Positions 49,930-60,485 are shown, counted from the stretch's first letter. The stretch: DNA of 64,000 nucleotides from an uncultured Lachnospiraceae bacterium (GCA_947626475.1 CANQSK010000001.1:1-64000), one strand, 5' to 3'. Notes: generated from the sequence alone by a model not told the origin. Numbers and translations: made by a program.

Positions 49930-51828
49930 TTACACGCCGGTAATTCCGTATTTTTTCATGCGCCGCCACAGAGTCGGCTTGCTGATGCCCAGCTCAGCGG
50001 CGGTCTTCTCACGGTTCCCGGCATATTTCACCAAAGTCCTGGCAATCTGCAGGGCGTCCTCATTTCCGCCGAACTCTGTTTTCAGAAGGCGGCTGAAGGA
50101 ATCTTCACCGCCGGTTTCGCTCTCTGTCCCGGGCGGCTCCGGATACAGTTCCTCCAGAAGGGTTCGGACGGCGATCTCATCCAGGGAACGGCGTCCTGCC
50201 GTAAGGACAAGGCGGTCGCAGAAGCTCTCAATCTGGAACAGGTTGCCCTTCCACGGATACTGAAGAAGGATCTCCCTGGCTCCCGCCGTCAGCACATGGT
50301 ATCTGGAATACCGTTCGCAGCACTCCTTCATCACCTCGTCCAGCTTGGCCTGCAGATCCTCCCTCCGCTTCCGGAGCGGGGGAACCGAAAGCTCCAGGCC
50401 GGAAAGCAGATAGTAAAGATCCTCGCTGATCCTTCCGCCCCGAAGAAGCTCTGTCAGGGAAGCGGGAACGGTCACCATCACCCGCGCGTCTACCTTTCTC
50501 AGCTGGGCAATATCCATATTGTGGCAGACCTTAAAGCGTATCAGCTGATAGAGCCGGTACTGATTGGCCGCCGTCAGCTCCTGAGCGTCACGGATCAGCA
50601 GGGTTCCTCCCTGAGCCTGGACCGCCGCTCCCCGCTCGCCGAAGATCATGGTCCGCTGCTCCTCCCCGGACAGTCCCTCGCAGGGCACATCCAGAAACGG
50701 CCCCGAAGACCTGGCACCCGCGTTATGGATGCTCTCCGCCAGCATGCGCTTCTCCGTTCCGGATTCTCCCCACAGCACCACCGGCTGCTCCGAGAGGGCG
50801 TACAGCTTGGCCAGGCGGACGCATTCCTTCATGATCTTTGAGTTCTGGAGGATATCGTCAAAATGGACCAGGGGCGGAAGTCCGCGGCTTACCCGCTGCC
50901 TCTCCTCCGCCGACAGCGCAGGCTTTTTGCGCACCTTGTGGCCTGTGATGATGGCCCCGTCCGTCTTGCCGTCATAGACCACAGGAGCCATGACGATGAA
51001 GATCTGCTCCCCGGCTCCATCCAGGAAGGTGGAAAATTCCTCGCCCTCTGTCAGGACCCGCCGCAGGTCATCCTCGCCAAGCCGCGGCGCGATCTCCAGG
51101 ACGCTTTTCCCGGACAGATTCTGCTGCTTCTGCCCCAGCATGTCTTCCATCAGAGTATTGACGCCGGTGATGATCCCCTCCGAGTCCAGACGCATCACTC
51201 CGTTGTAAGAATAGTCGAAAAGGGTTTCCATCTGGGCCGCCGACTTCTTCTCCGAGTTCATGGCGAAATCCATCCGCTCCGCTATGGAGAAGGCCTGGCG
51301 GAGGGATTCCTCCGTTATGGACAGAAACAGGGAGGGCAGGCCCGCCTCCGCCGCCATGGAGATGGCCGTGTCGCCGCCGATGATCAGATCCACGCCGTCC
51401 CGGATCGCCTGGCCGATCACATGCTTAAGCTCCGACTCCTGCCGTGCGAAATAGGTGTGAAGCTCAATGCCGTAGAGCTCGTCGAAATGGGACATGTCGC
51501 AGAACATGTTCTTAAAGCCGGTGACTCCTATGACAGGCTTCTCTCTCTTCAGGATCTGCCTGGCTCTGGTCACCAGAAGGCCCATTTCCTGAGCGGTCAT
51601 GGCGATATCCACTACGGGAACGTCCGTGTACTGTTTGATCATGACGGCCTGCAGGCCTCTGGCAATGATGATAGAGGCGCCGCCGGCAATCGCCTGACGG
51701 GCCTCTACAACCGCGGATTCCGTGCCTACCACACGCATCTCGTCAATCTTATATTTTTTCTCCTGCAAAATATTGTGGGCCTGATAAAGCATGTCCTCAC
51801 GGGGGATCAGAAGAACGATCTTTCCCAT
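49930..51828 (-). CDS. PrpR-N/PAS/degenerate AAA+/Fis-HTH transcriptional regulator
   Basis: PrpR-like N-terminus, PAS segment, AAA+ scaffold, C-terminal NREKTAAELGISKPTLWRRMKKYGI. Confidence 0.85.
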   Translation of the reverse strand: MGKIVLLIPREDMLYQAHNILQEKKYKIDEMRVVGTESAVVEARQAIAGGASIIIARGLQAVMIKQYTDVPVVDIAMTAQEMGLLVTRARQILKREKPVIGVTGFKNMFCDMSHFDELYGIELHTYFARQESELKHVIGQAIRDGVDLIIGGDTAISMAAEAGLPSLFLSITEESLRQAFSIAERMDFAMNSEKKSAAQMETLFDYSYNGVMRLDSEGIITGVNTLMEDMLGQKQQNLSGKSVLEIAPRLGEDDLRRVLTEGEEFSTFLDGAGEQIFIVMAPVVYDGKTDGAIITGHKVRKKPALSAEERQRVSRGLPPLVHFDDILQNSKIMKECVRLAKLYALSEQPVVLWGESGTEKRMLAESIHNAGARSSGPFLDVPCEGLSGEEQRTMIFGERGAAVQAQGGTLLIRDAQELTAANQYRLYQLIRFKVCHNMDIAQLRKVDARVMVTVPASLTELLRGGRISEDLYYLLSGLELSVPPLRKRREDLQAKLDEVMKECCERYSRYHVLTAGAREILLQYPWKGNLFQIESFCDRLVLTAGRRSLDEIAVRTLLEELYPEPPGTESETGGEDSFSRLLKTEFGGNEDALQIARTLVKYAGNREKTAAELGISKPTLWRRMKKYGITGV

Positions 51829-51896
51829 GGAAACTCCTTTCCGGGCATCCGCGCGGGTTCTCAGCTCCGGCGGCTCCCAAACAACCGCGCGGACCC

Positions 51897-53135
51897 TCAG
51901 CTCCGGCGGCTCCCAAACTTCTCCGCGATCCTCAGAAGTATCTCCACGATCTTTTCCATGGACTGGATGCAGACGAACTCATATCTTCCGTGGAAGTTGT
52001 GTCCGCCGGTACACAGGTTGGGACAGGGAAGCCCCATATAGGAAAGGCGCGCCCCGTCAGTGCCTCCACGGACCGGACTGACGATGGGCGTTACGCCGCA
52101 TTCCTCCATGGATTCCTTTGCAAGGTCGATCAGATACATGTGGGGAAGTATTTTTTCCTTCATGTTGAAATAGCTGTCCCTGAGGACCAGATCTACGGTG
52201 CCTTCCCCGTATTTCTGGTTCATATAATCAGCGACTCTCCGGATATAATCCTTTTTGGCCTGGAATTTCTCCATGCTGTGATCCCGGATGATATAGTTAA
52301 GGACCGTGGTCTCCACGTCGCCTGTAAAATGATTCAGGTGGAAGAACCCCTCATACCCTTCCGTATACATGGGATTTTCAAAAACAGGCAGCATATTCTG
52401 AAACTCCATGCCCATGAGAATGGCATTTTTCATCTTGTTTTTGGAGCTGCCGGGATGGATTCCCCGTCCGTGGACGGTCACTCTGGCGGAAGCCGCGTTG
52501 AAATTCTCGTACTCGATCTCTCCCAGGACTCCACCGTCCACTGTATAAGCCACGTCCGCGCCGAATCCTTCCACATCGAACCGGTCTGTGCCGCAGCCCA
52601 CCTCCTCATCCGGCGTAAATCCGATCTTCACCATCCCGTGGTGAATCTCCGGATGGGTCAAAAGATAGTCCGCCAGGGCCATGATCTCCGCCACGCCCGC
52701 CTTGTCGTCGGCGCCCAGAAGAGTGGTCCCGTCTGTGGTGATCAGGTCTTTCCCTACATAATCCAGAAGATAGGGATAATCCGCCGTCTTCATGGTCAGT
52801 CCCGTCTCAGGATTCAGAAGAATGTCTCCGCCGCCGTAGTTTCTGACGATCTGAGGCTTTACGTCCGCGCCGGAGCAGTCCGGAGACGTATCCATGTGGG
52901 CGATCAGCCCGAGAACAGGCGCCGTCTCAAAGCCCGGGGACGCGGGAATGGAAGCGTACACATAGGCGTACTCGCTCACCCTCACGCCGGAGGCGCCCAT
53001 AGCCTTCAATTCCTCCGCCAGCAGATTGGCCAGCTGAAACTGTTTGTCCGTGCTGGGGATCGTGCTCTGTTCCGGCATGGACTGGGTATCCACCGCGATA
53101 TAGCGCAGGAAACGCTCAAGAACCGTTGTTTTCAT
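51897..53135 (-). CDS. pepT: Peptidase T (tripeptide aminopeptidase)
   Basis: [46 protein letters not shown]. Confidence 0.96.
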   Translation of the reverse strand: MKTTVLERFLRYIAVDTQSMPEQSTIPSTDKQFQLANLLAEELKAMGASGVRVSEYAYVYASIPASPGFETAPVLGLIAHMDTSPDCSGADVKPQIVRNYGGGDILLNPETGLTMKTADYPYLLDYVGKDLITTDGTTLLGADDKAGVAEIMALADYLLTHPEIHHGMVKIGFTPDEEVGCGTDRFDVEGFGADVAYTVDGGVLGEIEYENFNAASARVTVHGRGIHPGSSKNKMKNAILMGMEFQNMLPVFENPMYTEGYEGFFHLNHFTGDVETTVLNYIIRDHSMEKFQAKKDYIRRVADYMNQKYGEGTVDLVLRDSYFNMKEKILPHMYLIDLAKESMEECGVTPIVSPVRGGTDGARLSYMGLPCPNLCTGGHNFHGRYEFVCIQSMEKIVEILLRIAEKFGSRRS

Positions 53136-53163
53136 ATTCAATGTTCCTCCTGTCTTCGTCTGG

Positions 53164-54459
53164 TTAACGGTTGGCCAATTCACCGGTAATATCTTCCCAG
53201 GTGATTCCCCTGTCCGCCATCAGCACCATCATATGATACAGAAAATCGGAGATCTCGTACTTGACTTCCTCCGGATCGGGATTTTTGGCCGCGATGACGA
53301 TCTCCGTGGCCTCCTCTCCCAGCTTCTTGAGGATCTTGTCGATCCCCTTGTCAAAAAGATAGTTGGTGTAGGAGCCCTCCTTGGGATGCTCCTTTCTGTC
53401 CAGGATCACCTGAAATACATCTTCAAACACCCGCAGAGGGTTGGTGTCCCTATATTCCTTCTCCGCCAGTGTCTGAAAGAAGCAGGAACGGGCCCCGGTG
53501 TGGCAGGCGGCCCCGATCTGTTTGACCCTGGCCAGAATGGTATCGTTGTCACAGTCCAGGCTCAGGGATTTTACATACTGATAGTGCCCGGAGGTCTCCC
53601 CTTTTATCCACAGGGTCCGGCGGCTTCTGCTGAAATAAGTCATTTTCCCCGTAGCCAGGGTATTGTTAAAGGCCTCTTCGTTCATATAGGCCAGCATCAG
53701 AACCTCCTGATTTTGATAGTCCTGAACGATGACCGGGATCAGGCCGTCCGGGTTCAGCTTGAAATCCTTCCATTCTACGGAGCTTTCAAAGGTTTCCACA
53801 GGCAGGCCCCGCTTCTTCAGCTCCTGCTTCAGGCTCATGCAGCTGCCCTCATAGTTTTCCGGGAACGCCAGAACGGCGCCGCAGACGGCAGGCAGCTTCA
53901 GAAACGCCTCGGCCTCTCCGGCGGAGACGGCGCTGCTCACCGCCATGACCGGCAGAGACACGCCGGAAAGGGCCGCCGCGGCTTTTTCACCCAAAAGGAC
54001 ATCCAGAATCACCCGGGAAGCTCCCAGCTGAGCGTATTCCTCCGTCTTTTTCAGGTACCGGGCCCCGGGAAGATACGCGTAGATCTTCTCGCTTCCGAAA
54101 CGGCTGGACGCCTCCTTCATCAGATCCACATTCTCGTCAACGGATACATTTAAAAATGTGGCCTTTGCCCCTGTATAAAGGTATTTCTTCACATCCTCCA
54201 GCCGCTTCACCCGTCCGCCGGCGATCACAGGGATATCCACTGCCCTCACCACTTCACGGATCAGGCCGATGGCGCGCTCATGATCCAGGTCTGTCTCGGA
54301 CAGGTCGCAGATCATCAGCTCGTCGGCGCCGTTGTCGCTGTAATAACGGCTCAAAGTCAGAATATCATCGCTGTAATACTCCCTGCTCTCCTCCATGTCC
54401 ATGATAATGGCCCTGCCCTCTCTGCATCCGAAGACGGGGATCAGTTTCTTTCGTTCCAT
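53164..54459 (-). CDS. hisIE: HisIE with N-terminal HisA/HisF-like domain
   Basis: N-terminal TIM-barrel-like [23 protein letters not shown]; His[22 protein letters not shown]; His[15 protein letters not shown]. Confidence 0.9.
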   Translation of the reverse strand: MERKKLIPVFGCREGRAIIMDMEESREYYSDDILTLSRYYSDNGADELMICDLSETDLDHERAIGLIREVVRAVDIPVIAGGRVKRLEDVKKYLYTGAKATFLNVSVDENVDLMKEASSRFGSEKIYAYLPGARYLKKTEEYAQLGASRVILDVLLGEKAAAALSGVSLPVMAVSSAVSAGEAEAFLKLPAVCGAVLAFPENYEGSCMSLKQELKKRGLPVETFESSVEWKDFKLNPDGLIPVIVQDYQNQEVLMLAYMNEEAFNNTLATGKMTYFSRSRRTLWIKGETSGHYQYVKSLSLDCDNDTILARVKQIGAACHTGARSCFFQTLAEKEYRDTNPLRVFEDVFQVILDRKEHPKEGSYTNYLFDKGIDKILKKLGEEATEIVIAAKNPDPEEVKYEISDFLYHMMVLMADRGITWEDITGELANR

Positions 54460-54520
54460 AACCGATTACTCCTCACAAACTATATTAACCTTCAAATCCG
54501 ATTGCTTCTCACTGACTATA

Positions 54521-55240
54521 TTAACCTTCAAATCTCCGGACGGCCTCCTCAAGCGCCACACGGTTCTCATACAGCGCCTTTCCTATGATTGCGCCCCGGA
54601 TTCCCCGGTCGTACAGATTCTGCAGATCCTCCATGGAGGACACTCCCCCGGAGGCAATCACATCCAGTCCTGTCTCGTCGGTCAGCTTTTTCGTGGCATC
54701 CACGTTTGGCCCGGACAGCATACCATCTCTGGCAATATCCGTATAAACAATATGTCTGACGCCGTAATCCTTCATCCTCAGGCAAAGGTCTGAGGCAGTC
54801 ATGGTGCTGACCTTCTCCCAGCCCTCGACGGCCACAAAGCCGTCCCTGGCGTCCACACCGGCCACAATGCGCTCAGGACCGAATTCCTCCGCCAGCTCCC
54901 GGATAAATTCCGGCCGTTCCACCGCCTTGGTGCCGATGATCACCCGGCTCACGCCCAGCTCCAGCATGTCCTTCACCGTCTGCCTGGTCCGGATTCCTCC
55001 GCCCAGCTGCACGGGAATATCCACCGCCTCCACGACGGCCTGAATGACCGGCCGGTTTACCGACTCGCCCGCCAGAGCCCCGTCCAGATCCACCACATGC
55101 AGAAAGGTCGCGCCCTGGGAACGCCACAGCCGGGCCATGGCGGCAGGCGTGTCTGAGTAAATCTTCACATTGTCGAACAGTCCCTGAGTCAGGCGGACGC
55201 ATTTGCCGCCCTTAATATCAATCGCGGGATACAGCTGCAT
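54521..55240 (-). CDS. hisA: Phosphoribosylformimino-5-aminoimidazole carboxamide ribotide isomerase
   Basis: MQLYPAIDIKGGKCVRLTQG; VQLGGGIRTRQTV. Confidence 0.97.
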   Translation of the reverse strand: MQLYPAIDIKGGKCVRLTQGLFDNVKIYSDTPAAMARLWRSQGATFLHVVDLDGALAGESVNRPVIQAVVEAVDIPVQLGGGIRTRQTVKDMLELGVSRVIIGTKAVERPEFIRELAEEFGPERIVAGVDARDGFVAVEGWEKVSTMTASDLCLRMKDYGVRHIVYTDIARDGMLSGPNVDATKKLTDETGLDVIASGGVSSMEDLQNLYDRGIRGAIIGKALYENRVALEEAVRRFEG

Positions 55241-55326
55241 AATATCTGTCTCTCCTTAATTTTATCTTTCATATGTCATAGTTCCTGATACTCATCGGCA
55301 GCCCTGTCGCCCTGGTATTGCCTGCG

Positions 55327-55830
55327 TCAGTCTCTGTCCACAGTCAGGTCCACCGTCTGGTAGCGGATTATTTTCGCCAGGTCAGCCGGGCTCACCTCCA
55401 CCTGAAAACCGACCTTCCCGGCGCTGAAATAAAACCGGTCAAGGTCCTTTACCGTCTCATGAATGGTGGTTTTGAAAAATTTCTTCATGCCGATGGGGGA
55501 ACATCCGCCGTGGATATATCCCGTGAGAGGCAGAAGCTCTTTGGCTTTGATCATCTCAATAGACTTCTCCCCCACGGCTTTAGCCGCCTTCTTAAGATCC
55601 AGTTCCTCCGCCACGGGAATGACAAACACGTAGTTCCGGCGGCTTTTTCCCACGGTCACCAGGGTTTTGAACACCCGGCTTACGTCCTCCCCCAGGGCTT
55701 CGGCGATCTCAGCGCCGCTGGTGGACGCGGGCAGGTCGTAGGTATGGCTTTTATACGGAATCTTCTTCTGCTCCAGAAGACGCATGACATTGGTTTTCTC
55801 ATCCATACAGTCTGTTGCCTTTTCTTTCAT
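55327..55830 (-). CDS. ybaK: YbaK/EbsC-family Cys-tRNA(Pro) deacylase
   Basis: VFKTLVTVG; PLTGYIHGGCSPIGMKKFF. Confidence 0.93.
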   Translation of the reverse strand: MKEKATDCMDEKTNVMRLLEQKKIPYKSHTYDLPASTSGAEIAEALGEDVSRVFKTLVTVGKSRRNYVFVIPVAEELDLKKAAKAVGEKSIEMIKAKELLPLTGYIHGGCSPIGMKKFFKTTIHETVKDLDRFYFSAGKVGFQVEVSPADLAKIIRYQTVDLTVDRD

Positions 55831-55942
55831 TATAATAACAGGCGCTTCCACCTTTTTATGAAAGCGCCTACAGTATAACACAGGTTTCCATGATTTGGGA
55901 ATAGCTTCCGCGGAAAAATTTCCCGCGTTCCGCAGCAGGCAG

Positions 55943-57136
55943 TCAGACCAGATATTTCCGGATGAAATACGCCGGCGTTCCGCTCCATGCGTGGCAGAAG
56001 CTGTTGATCAGACGGTCGCCGTAGGGGGAGGCAAACCGGTCTGACCGGTCGTAGACCTCGTAAAACGTATCCGCGCCTTCCCGGGCCATGCCGCCCCAGT
56101 AGGAGCGGATCGTATCCGCCGCAATGCCGGTCAGGCCATTCTCCATGAGGGCTTCCACAAAATAGTGGTACATGTAGGGAGTCGCCATCTTAACCGGCGG
56201 ATCCTCCTGTATGAGGCGTTTGAGCAGTTTGCAGTTCTTCTCCCGGTCGAAAACCTCAGCCAGGACGAACCATACCTGGGAAGCCCAGGAAAACTGCCGT
56301 CTTTTGCCGCTTACAAAGAGTCCGGTCTCCGCATCCCACAGACAGGACAGGGCTTCCTCCGTGACCAGATCCGCCTGACGTCCGTAATATTCCGCCTTCT
56401 GACTGTCCTTCAGCCACAGGGCCATCTGCCGCGCCTGCTTCAGGGCGTAGATCAGGATCGCCTGGGCACCGGCCTGCTTGTTCAGTCCTTCGCCCCAGTC
56501 AAGAAAACACCACCAGGTTTCCCTGTCCCGCACCACGCCCCGTTCGTCCAGCTCAGCCAGGGACAGCTCAATCTGCCGTTCCGCCGTGGGGAACAGCTCC
56601 CGCAGCGTCTCCATATCCTCTGTCTCCTTGCCTCTGACGATCAGCTTATATTTGGGGGAGGTGTCGATCACGCTGATTTCCAGGTAGCGGAAGGCGTACC
56701 GGCGGGGCAGCCGCACCTCAGCCGGGAGCACGTCTATATGGAGATATTCCTCCTGGAGCCAGCTGCGGCTGATATCGCCGTGATAACCGGCGAAATCCCT
56801 TCCCATTTCATAGGGGATCTCTCTCAGCCTGATCCGCAGATAGGCGGGCGAGTCCTGGGGACTTCCCACTGATTCCAGGCGCAGGGCGATATATCCCATA
56901 TGATGACCGCCGAAATCCAGGCACACGGACTCTCCCCTTACGAGGGCCCGCCGGGAAAGATCGTCTGCCTCTCCCGCCGGCTCCGCCGCAAAATCATCCC
57001 CCTGCTTACAGATCCGAACCAGGCGGACTGGACTGACGCGTCTTTCGGAAAGCTTCGGCTTTAGGGCCTCAGCCTTCTCTAAAAAAACAGGATTTACGGT
57101 CATCTTAAAATCGGGAATGCTGTTGATAATGTCCAT
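55943..57136 (-). pseudogene. Alpha-L-rhamnosidase-like (six-hairpin) protein with apparent in-frame internal deletion
   Basis: N-terminal sheet and C-terminal (alpha/alpha)6 segments present; central segment apparently missing near 56632. Confidence 0.6.
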
Positions 57137-57151
57137 ATGCGTCTCCTCCCA

Positions 57152-58228
57152 TTACGGCGTGGGAATCAGGACCGACAGCCGGAACCACCCGTCCCCGGCG
57201 TCTGTCTGCATGGAACCGCCGTGCCGGTCCGTGATCATCTTCATGCTTTTGATCCCATATCCGTGAAAATTCTTGTCTTCTTTTGACGTCTCAGCCGGAA
57301 GCCCGTTCCGAAAACGGATCTCTCCCTCATATCGGTTTTCCACACGAATGCGGAGAAAGCCCTTGTGCTGTCCGATGGAGACCGACACCAGCCTCTCCCC
57401 ATCGGAGACGCCGCTTTTCAGATAGGTGATCTGGTGCTTCAGGTCATGATATTTGCGGTTGACCAGATCGATGCTCTCCTCTGTGACCCGGTAATTCTCA
57501 TACTGCTGCTCCACCACATGCTGAAGGCTGTCGATCTCCTTCTGCCGCAGGGCTTCCTGAATGACCATCCGGTAGCTGAACAGGATCGCCAGACCTCCAA
57601 GGTCGGTCAGGGTGTGGATGGTAAAGATCTCCTCCGTCAGCTGGCCGCTGAAGGGGGTGTTTTTCAGCACGTAGCTGATGTTGCTTAGTGCAAAAGCGAT
57701 CACCGTAACGGAAAAGACAGGCAGAAGGTGTCTTTTGGTGATCACAAGAGATTCGTTGGATTCCTGAAAACGGCGCTCCAGCTTATACAGGATCCCGAAA
57801 ACGCTGCCGTGGCAGACAACCAGAAAAAGCAGGTTGGTCCACAGTCTAAGCGGGATCCCCAGCTCCGTAAGGCCGTAATAAAAGAGCTGCCATTCCAGGG
57901 ACGCGGCAAACTCTCCCATGATAAAGGCCTGGGCCGTGAAATAAACTGTATTCAGAATGGGTATGGAACAGGAACTGAAGATCATAAGAAAGATCAGGCC
58001 CACATCTACCAGCATGCAGGAGATGAACCATGCCTGCGGCACCAGATTGGTCAAAGTCATAAAGACCCCCATAAAAGCCCAGAGTCCGAAGAAGACAAAC
58101 AGTCGGCGTCTGAACGGCTCCTTATGCCGGTTCAGCCAGACGTAAAGAAAAGCGCTTAACCCGTAAGCAAGCGCATAGTAAATCCCAGGCGTATTCGTCA
58201 GATCTCCATTCGATCTATACATGAGCAA
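57152..58228 (-). pseudogene. AgrC-like GHKL sensor kinase with apparent in-frame deletion of N-box region
   Basis: TM domain and YHDLKHQI present, then directly GERLVSVSI...GYGIKSM; no NALDNAIE-like N-box. Confidence 0.7.
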
Positions 58229-58259
58229 GTACTCCTCTCATACGTTACGCTCGGTTATC

Positions 58260-58555
58260 CGTTGATAAACTGGTTCAAGGCGTCCATAAACTCCTTTTTG
58301 TGAGTGTGGCCACCGTTATCATATCCTTTCCCACCTGGACGTCATAACCGGAAACACCGTCCACAAAAGCCAGATTTACCAGATAGCCCTTGTTGCACCG
58401 AAAGAAGCCCTCTCCCCTCAGTTCTTCCACCACATCCCGGATGGCGCCCTTGGCCGTGAAATCGCCGTCTGTCATATGGAACGTCAGGTCGTGATCCCGC
58501 ACTTCCACGAAGCGGATGTTCTGCACCTCCAGCTGCCGCTGTTCCGTCTGTGGAA
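58260..58555 (-). pseudogene. LytTR DNA-binding domain fragment
   Basis: TEQRQLEVQNIRFVEVRDHDLTFHMTDGDFTAKGAIRDVVEELRGEGFFRCNKGYLVNLAFVDGV; last residues (KKEFMDALNQFING) in another frame. Confidence 0.8.
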
Positions 58556-59067
58556 GCCAGCAGCTGATCGGTGTACATGGAGGCGGGAATCTCGCCCACC
58601 ATGTAAACAGCGGGCTGCTCCCAGGTCGCTTCAAAGGATGGAACCAGACCGGCGCCGGGGAAGAAGGTGGTCCTCGTGTAGGCAAAGGCCTCGTCGCTGG
58701 CGTACAGCCCGATCATATCCTGGTTCAGCTGAAATCCTCTGGATCCCAGCGCTCCCATAATATCCGCGTTTTCCTGCCCGTCCGCAGCTGCCGCGGTGGA
58801 ACCGATCATGCCGCCCCGGGCCGGGAACAGGGAGTTATGGCCCCAGACCGTCACCGGCTCGGACGCCGGATCCATGGGAAGGGCCTGGTTCTCATTTTTT
58901 AAAAGCACAGTGCCCTCTCCGCTGATCTGAGTCGCCAGATCGATCTTGGCGGCAACCAGGTCGGAAAGGCTGCTGAACTCGGATTTATAATAATAGGTGT
59001 CCTGGGCGGCATCCCCCGTCTCTACCAGCCTCATGCTACTTGTGATTTTATCATTTCGGGGAACCAA
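58552..59067 (-). pseudogene. GH3 beta-glucosidase N-terminal fragment fused out of frame to LytTR fragment
   Basis: GEGTVLLKNENQALPM...VTVWGHNSLFPARGGMIGSTAAAA then frame changes near 58552. Confidence 0.7.
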
Positions 59068-59114
59068 TGATCATTGTCCCCCCATATTCTTACACAGCAT
59101 CCCGATCCGGCCGG

Positions 59115-60338
59115 TCAGGCCAGATCAAAGGAAATAAAATCAAAGGTTCCCTTGCCTACAATGCTGAAGTACAATGCCTCCTTCTCTCTCAGGCCTTCCG
59201 GAAGCTTCCCGGAAAACTTATGAGCCGTCTTGCAGGTCTTGACCGGAATGCGGCAGATGACATCGCCCTTCTCTTCCTTCCGGACGACGACGGCGCACTC
59301 TCCGTAGCCCTGAAGCTCCACCCGGATCTTCGTCGCTTCGCGCAGGTCAAAATACTTGAATCCCACGGTGCAGTCGGTGCAGAAGTTGGACACGTACTGG
59401 TCCGGCCCCTCTTCCCTGTCGCCGCCCTTCTGCGTCAGGAAGGGATTCAGTCCCTTGCGGTATTTGACCGTGGACATAAACTGAGTCCCGTTCTTTCCGT
59501 AGACGTTGCAGGCTATGTAAGTGGGATAATGGCCTTTTCCGGCCAGGGGTTTCCCGTTCAGGCCGCAGGAGGTCATTTCCGCCTGGTAGAATTTTCCGTC
59601 CTCAAAGCGGATCTGCTCCGCGCAGGCCGATGTCGCTGCAGCTTACCAGAATGCCGCCGTATGTAAACCCTTCCGTGGGTTTGTCACTGACCGCGTAGCA
59701 GAGGTTGTGACTGTTTAAAGAACTGTAGATGAAATAATATTTTCCGTTAAATTTACGCATGGAGCTGGCTTCGCCGAAGGGCTGCTCCTCATAGGGCGTT
59801 CCTTTGGCCTCCTGGCCCGTAAGCACGCCGATATAGTGGAGATCATCCCCGGAGATAACCGTAAGCATGTCCTTCGTGTCAATTCCATCAGGCATCCGGG
59901 GTCAAACTGGAAAGGCTCGTTCCGTTTTCCGATGGGAGTACCGTCCTGATATTTGACGTACCCGTAGAACTCGTACTTTCCTGCCGGCTCGTCACATACC
60001 GCCACGGAAATCATTTTGGTGCCGCCCATGAAATAATACAGATAGTACCGCCCGTCGGGACCCACTACCATATCCGGCGCCGAAAGCCCGTTGGTCACGC
60101 GGACTCTGGGAGCGGCCGGATCCTGCTCCCTTTTGTAGATGCAGCCGTGATACTTCCAGTTGGCCAGATCGTCTACAGGGGCGGACCAGCAGACATAGTC
60201 GCCGAAACAGAAATTGATCCCGTTGAACAGATCGTGGGAACCATATACGTAGACCCTTCCGTCTACGATATGAGGTTCTGCGTCGGGCACATATTCCCAG
60301 CTGGGGAGATAGGGATTAAACGCCTGCTTTGCCTTCAT
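59115..60338 (-). pseudogene. GH43-family glycosidase broken by at least two deletions/frameshifts
   Basis: Pieces in ORFs 59715..60338 (N-terminus to FQFDPG), 59602..59895 (middle) and 59115..59576 (C-terminus). Confidence 0.75.
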
Positions 60339-60454
60339 ACATTTCCCTCCTTTTGCATAAAAATGATTCTAAAAATCAGTGCAAGTTTATCATGTTGCTA
60401 CATTCGTGTCAATTATGTTGACGGGAAATGTGGGTTTTCTGACGGGAAATGATA

Positions 60455-60485
60455 AACTGCCCATACACAGTATGGACAGTTTATA
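60455..60485 (-). terminator. Terminator-like hairpin
   Basis: AAACTGcCCATAC-aca-GTATGGaCAGTTT. Confidence 0.55.

Noticed and set aside
50863-53189. Long plus-strand ORFs (50863..52041, 51990..53189) opposite the PrpR-like gene and pepT
   Set aside because: Antisense shadow ORFs over well-supported coding sequences
60420-60455. Repeated gacgggaaatg (two copies)
   Set aside because: Too short and isolated to support a regulatory claim
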